This document shows, in pieces, positions 61,201-64,000 of a DNA stretch of 64,000 nucleotides. Each line of letters begins with the position of its first letter. Position 1 is the first letter of the stretch. A program made the translations under genes and the position numbers. The notes below the pieces were generated by a model. It was given only the letters and a program-made list of their open reading frames with translations. It had not been told where the DNA came from and did not search any database. This DNA is from Carettochelys insculpta (lineage: Eukaryota; Chordata; Testudines; Carettochelyidae), in contig NC_134138.1 in NCBI RefSeq assembly GCF_033958435.1, positions 210,127,298 to 210,191,297 on the forward strand, read 5' to 3'.

Positions 61201-64000
61201 CCAGGCCCTGTCCTCCTGTTCCATTTGCAGCTGCTCCCAGAGCATGGCCGTCTGCTTTCAGATGGCTGCGGTGTGGGCCTCCGCTGCCTCCTGGGGGTCA
61301 TAACGCTGGCACCATTGGGTCCTCCGGGGTTGGGTGGGAAGTTGCCTGTGCGGTGGGGAGGAGGGTTCCCCAGCTCCGTTGGATGTCGGAGCGTGTGTGC
61401 TAGCAGCTGGCACAGGGCTGGTCTGGCCCTCAGAGGATGATGGTGTGGAGGCACAAGGGGGAGAGAGGCCACCCGTCAGTGCTGTCGCCAGGGCCTGGGG
61501 GCTCCACCCACCCCAACCCTGTCATCCCCCGACCGTTCCCCGAGATGGTGCCTGCTCTGCCGACCTCCTCTCATGGCTTCCATGTGCCTACTGGTACTGC
61601 ATCTGTGGGGCGACCGCTGGCTGTGGTCCAGCCCCTGCATCCCTTCCCAGTCAGGAGGGTTGGGGTGCTGTCCATGGGTGTGGGTACTGGACGGCGCTGT
61701 GCCTGGGTCTGGGACAGGGTGGGGAAGCGTGGGACAGTCCCCCGTCCGGGCCACCCGATCCACCCATTACCTACCTGGGGCTCTGGAGAACAGTTCTGGG
61801 GACATCGGCCTTGAGGGGGCCTGGCTGAAGGCACCGGAGCTGACAGCGATTACGAGGGGTTCCCCCTCCTCCAAGTCGCTCCCTGAGTCCGCCAGTCTGG
61901 TCTGGCTTGATGGTTCTGGCTGGTCATGCAGGTCCCATCTCTCTGTCAGTGTCGGGCCCAGCTGTGTCAACCACCACTGCCGCTCAGGTTCATCCTTCGG
62001 GCCAAGGAGCTGTTCCAGTGGCTGGTAATGCAGGCACCTTGGGGCGCCCCCTGCCCCCAATTGCCTGTGGGCGTCCCTGGCCCAGCTATAGGCCTGCCTC
62101 AGCTCCCTCACCTTTGATCTGACCTGATTGGCTGTATGCTAGGGGTGTCCCCACTTCCGCAGCCCCAGTGACAGCTGTTCGAAGGCTGCTGCATTGCAGG
62201 ACCACCCGGTGCTGTGGCCACGCTCCCTGAGGCCACCGCCACGGCAGACCCTCTATTTCGAAATAGCGGGCCTGGAGAGTCTACACATACCCTATTTCAA
62301 ACTTTGGGTTTGAAAGGGGCTGCTCTTCCTGAACTTGGGTGGGAAGAGTGGTTTCAAAATTTGTGCCCCTTTTTGCCGAAAACAATTTCGAAAGAGGCTG
62401 TTGTGCATGTAGACGCTCTGCAGCCTCTTTTGAAATTGGACCCCCTTTCGAAATTGCTTTTGAAACATGAGGCTAGTATAGATGCACCCTAAATGACCTA
62501 ATAGCCGTGTCTACACGTGCACGCTACTTCGAAGTAGCGGCACTAACTTCGAAATAGCGCCCGTCACGGCTACACGTGTCAGGCGCTATTTTGAAGTTAA
62601 CATCGACGTTAGGCGGCGAGACGTCGAAGCCGCTAACCCCATGAGGGGATAGGAATAGCGCCCTACTTCGACGTTCAACGTCGAAGTAGGGACCATGTAG
62701 TCGTTGCGCGTCCCGCAACATCGAAATAGCGGGGTCCGCCATGGCGGCCATCAGCTGAGGGGTTGAGAGACGCTCTCTCTCCAGCCCCTGTGGGGCTCTA
62801 TGGTCATCGTGTGCAGCAGCCCTTAGCCCAGGGCTTCTGGCTGCTGCTGCCGCAGCTGGGGATCCATGCTGCATGCACAGGGTCTGCAACCAGTTGTCGG
62901 CTCTGTGGATCTTGTGTTGTTTAGTGCAACTGTGTCTGGGAGGGGCCCTTTAAGGGAGCGGCTTGCTGTTGAGTCCGCCCTGTGACCCTGTCTGCAGCTG
63001 TGCCTGGCACCCTTATTTCGATGTGTGCTACTTTGGCGTGTAGACGTTCCCTCGCAGCGCCTATTTCGATGTGGTGCTGCGCAACGTCGAAGTTGAACAT
63101 CAACGTTGCCAGCCCTGGAGGACATGTAGACGTTATTCATCGAAATAGTGTATTTCGATGTCGCTACATCGAAATAAGCTACTTCGAAGTAGGCTTCACA
63201 TGTAGACGTAGCCAATAAGAGTCATTACCAGTGCCCCAGCAGCCTAATGGCTTGGTAATCAACTCAACAACTGCCAAAGTGGTTCTTTGCCCACAAAAGC
63301 TTATGCTCCAAAATATCAGCTAATCTATAAGGGACCACAGGACTTCTTGTTGTTTTAACTCAATAACTTGTAAACATACTTGTTTTGTAAATCTGGAAGG
63401 TGGTTGGTGCTAGAAAGCCATGTGATCATATGACCTGGTGATGAAACTCATTTTGAATCTGTATTTTTCCATGGAAGCGGGGCTGCCAAAAAACAAGATT
63501 CCTGCCATGGGGGAGAGTCTATTTAAGCAATGGGAAGCTATCAGCTCTTTGTCTTCTGCTGGCCTTGGAAACTGCCCAGCACACCCTAAAAGGATAAAGA
63601 GGACTTTAAAGAGGGCTGGAGATCCAAGTTAAAGTAAAAGAGTTTGTCTCTGAAGTTAATCCCTGAAGTAAGAACAGCTGTTTGGGGTCAGATTTTGCAT
63701 GTAACAAGTTTATTAGTGAATTAGAACTAACTACGCATTTTCCAGCAGGGCTGACAGCCACCTCGAGCCCCAGCACAAGATGTATGTGGAGGGGGCTGGC
63801 TTTGTGCCCCAGAAGGGGCAGGGCCTTGGGTGGAATGGGCAGGGCGAGGACAACCAGCCCTCAGCATTACCAGGACTGTGGGCGCCATCCAGCTCCCAAG
63901 CCTCAGAGGCGCATGGAGTGTCTGGTGTGATGCTCCAGTGGCAATTCAGTGGAGCCCAGAGCTCCAGCTGCTGCCGCAGTAGCAACAGCAGGAGGAAGCC
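51859..64000 (+). CDS. EFHB: EFHB (CFAP21), 5' part of the gene
   Basis: EFHB is a ciliary doublet-microtubule inner protein with EF-hands, also reported to modulate store-operated calcium entry through STIM1. Five exons join in phase: 51859-51924, 52842-52904, 56013-56156, 58433-58613 and 59158-59268, giving 188 codons plus a split one. Segments that match the family are VYRGRFFDRFPELPT, AGKLIP, TPPVVRKFLN, AHLTHG-like AVHLTHGISSKSS, FQQKLEERKEALYF, PLGHSHNQTSMLPKGLD and GHELYIVTHNDYNV. The start ATG has an ideal context (GCCGCCATGG) and lies in a GC-rich region; the frame stays open upstream, so a longer N-terminus cannot be excluded. No EF-hand exon is seen before the right edge, so the gene continues beyond it. 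Introns carry a perfect palindrome, a hAT-like repeat and two Harbinger elements. Confidence 0.88.
51932..52560 (+). repeat. GT-rich minisatellite in EFHB intron 1
   Basis: Four copies of a core starting CTCTGTGCGCGTGTCCGTGT (about 51982, 52059, 52180, 52311) alternate with (TG)n runs of varying length, giving units of 77 to 131 bp. It begins seven bases after the exon 1 donor. The long Cys/Val or Thr/His frames through it are by-products. Confidence 0.9.
53904..54066. mobile_element. Perfect palindromic MITE (78-bp arms, 7-bp loop)
   Basis: Bases 53904-53981 and 53989-54066 are exact inverse complements, separated by TATGCAT. ATA duplications flank the element (53901-53903, 54067-54069). 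Each arm holds a smaller palindrome (CTTCGAAATGGCC...GGCCATTTCGAAG). The end GGCTGTGTCTACACGTGCCC is close to the Harbinger end at 62503 (AGCCGTGTCTACACGTGCAC). It is a shortened member of family A lacking the middle of the longer copies. It lies in EFHB intron 2. Confidence 0.95.
54140..55846. mobile_element. hAT-like repeat with further insertions
   Basis: The left end TAGGGCCCTAAGAAATGCAC faces GTGCATTTGGTAGGGCCCTA. The family with TAGGGCCCTACCAAAT ends is common in turtle DNA and is usually classed as hAT; that class is from memory. The 1.7-kb interior is mosaic: CTTCTCAAATTAGGGTCCTG near 54708 and GGGTCAGGGCCCCTATAAG near 55719 look like ends of another insert. GC-rich Leu/Pro/Ala frames inside are not convincing genes. 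Confidence 0.5.
56795..57062 (+). mobile_element. CR1 LINE 3' fragment (TTCTTATG-tail type)
   Basis: The sequence AACTCTTCAAAACAGAGATA-like start, ATTCATGAAGGATAGGTCC, GGATACTGGGTTAGATGAAC and GTGTTCTGATTATG parallels, in inverse, the 3' UTR of the CR1 at 45543-45800. It is the same subfamily but much older. Confidence 0.75.
57063..58432 (+). other. EFHB intron 3, unannotated part
   Basis: AT-rich intron with no recognised exon or repeat. Confidence 0.5.
58614..59157 (+). other. EFHB intron 4
   Basis: Short AT-rich intron between clear GT and AG borders; no repeat is recognised. Confidence 0.7.
60097..60387 (+). pseudogene. Harbinger transposase exon 1 remnant
   Basis: After CCCCCACAG the frame reads LWSYPSSGDWWERLYWGQWD, FRMKRQTFMELCQWLTPALQ and VGHQFGVGKATVGAVLLEV, then a GTAAGT donor. 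It aligns with exon 1 of the transposase at 39402 along its length. No DDE exon follows: about 330 bp of non-coding DNA leads into the opposite gene. It cannot make an active transposase. Confidence 0.82.
61071..62111 (-). pseudogene. Harbinger Myb-like gene remnant
   Basis: By position and structure this matches the second Harbinger gene. Exon 1 remnant (62111-61777) holds MRELRQAYSWARD, equivalent to VKELRQGYARAWD in the other element, HYQPLEQLLGPK and a Ser/Glu-rich linker, then a CCAG/GTAGGT donor. The exon 2 part includes MLWEQLQMEQEDRAWQSEVW (about 61245-61186), a likely coiled coil, with an in-frame stop just before it. The N-terminal half of the SANT domain is broken. Non-functional as read. 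Confidence 0.65.
62503..63213. mobile_element. Internally deleted Harbinger derivative (711 bp)
   Basis: The left 280 bp match the inverse of the right end of 38938-43534, and the right 270 bp match the inverse of its left end; AAT duplications flank it (62500-62502, 63214-63216). Ends are AGCCGTGTCTACACGTGCAC and the inverse of ACATGTAGACGTAGCC. The middle (about 62780-62935) matches neither gene of the larger element. It keeps all subterminal palindromes but no coding capacity, as expected of a non-autonomous form. It includes the GGGAGGGGCCCTTTAAGGGA segment and both GTCTACAC termini. Confidence 0.9.
63272..63358. repeat. GTTAGTCTG-family repeat fragment
   Basis: TTTGCCCACAAAAGCTTATG, CTCCAAAATATCAGCTAATC and ACCACAGGACTTCTTGTTG match the second half of 8290-8465. 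Confidence 0.65.
63359..64000 (+). other. EFHB intron 5, right end of window
   Basis: No further EFHB exon is recognised. GC rises after 63740, without a convincing gene. Confidence 0.45.

Larger units (their letters stand above)
59565..62489. mobile_element. Second Harbinger lineage, internally deleted (2.9 kb)
   Basis: The ends GGCTGTGTCTACACTACAAA and (inverse of right) GGGTGCATCTATACTAGCCT share the GGSTGYRTCTAYACTA pattern, and perfect TAA duplications flank it (59562-59564, 62490-62492). TAA is the classic Harbinger target. The inner order is the same as in 38938-43534: transposase start on plus, Myb-like gene on minus, but the catalytic transposase exon is absent. Subterminal TTTCGAAA runs replace the TACTTCGAAGTA palindromes of the other lineage. 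It lies in EFHB intron 5. Confidence 0.85.

Noticed and set aside
1..64000. tRNA, rRNA genes or CRISPR arrays
   Set aside because: None found by eye. Only tRNA-derived SINE tails with degraded B boxes are present, and the tandem arrays lack spacer-repeat structure.

Overview
The window is vertebrate nuclear DNA, most likely from a turtle. It has intron-split genes, dense interspersed repeats, CR1 LINEs of the kinds common in turtles and crocodilians, tRNA-derived SINE tails of the cryptodiran Cry type, and many short inverted-repeat DNA transposons. The species call is an inference from repeat content and gene order; no marker gene settles it.

Three conserved genes are present. The left end (1351-2297, +) is the last coding exon of PP2D1, a PP2C-like pseudophosphatase. 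RAB5A occupies 2500 to about 35740 on the minus strand. Its five coding exons join to a complete 215-residue Rab5 GTPase, and a non-coding first exon lies in a CpG island at 35.1-36.1 kb. PP2D1 and RAB5A converge, with facing poly(A) signals about 70 bp apart. To the right, EFHB (CFAP21) starts at 51859 on the plus strand. Five exons are visible and the EF-hand part lies beyond the right edge. The order PP2D1-RAB5A-EFHB and the orientations match the tetrapod arrangement.

The rest is mainly transposable elements. The RAB5A introns hold nested CR1 copies, a solo LTR with a perfect 5-bp target duplication (14441-15507), an RTE-like LINE split by a MITE, Tigger-like and hAT-like MITEs, and long palindromic MITEs.

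The most striking layer is a PIF/Harbinger system. A 4.6-kb element (38938-43534) has a 3-bp target duplication and convergent transposase and Myb/SANT-like genes. A 0.7-kb internally rearranged relative (62503-63213) shares both of its ends. A divergent 2.9-kb relative (59565-62489) keeps transposase exon 1 and the Myb-like gene but lacks the catalytic exon. At least seven palindromic MITEs end in the same GTCTACAC core and several have 3-bp duplications. One of them (53904-54066) is a perfect 78-bp inverted repeat around a 7-bp loop. A CR1 with an uninterrupted endonuclease/reverse transcriptase ORF (45543-48739) sits inside another MITE copy. Together these suggest one or a few Harbinger transposases mobilised a family of hairpin MITEs relatively recently in this lineage.
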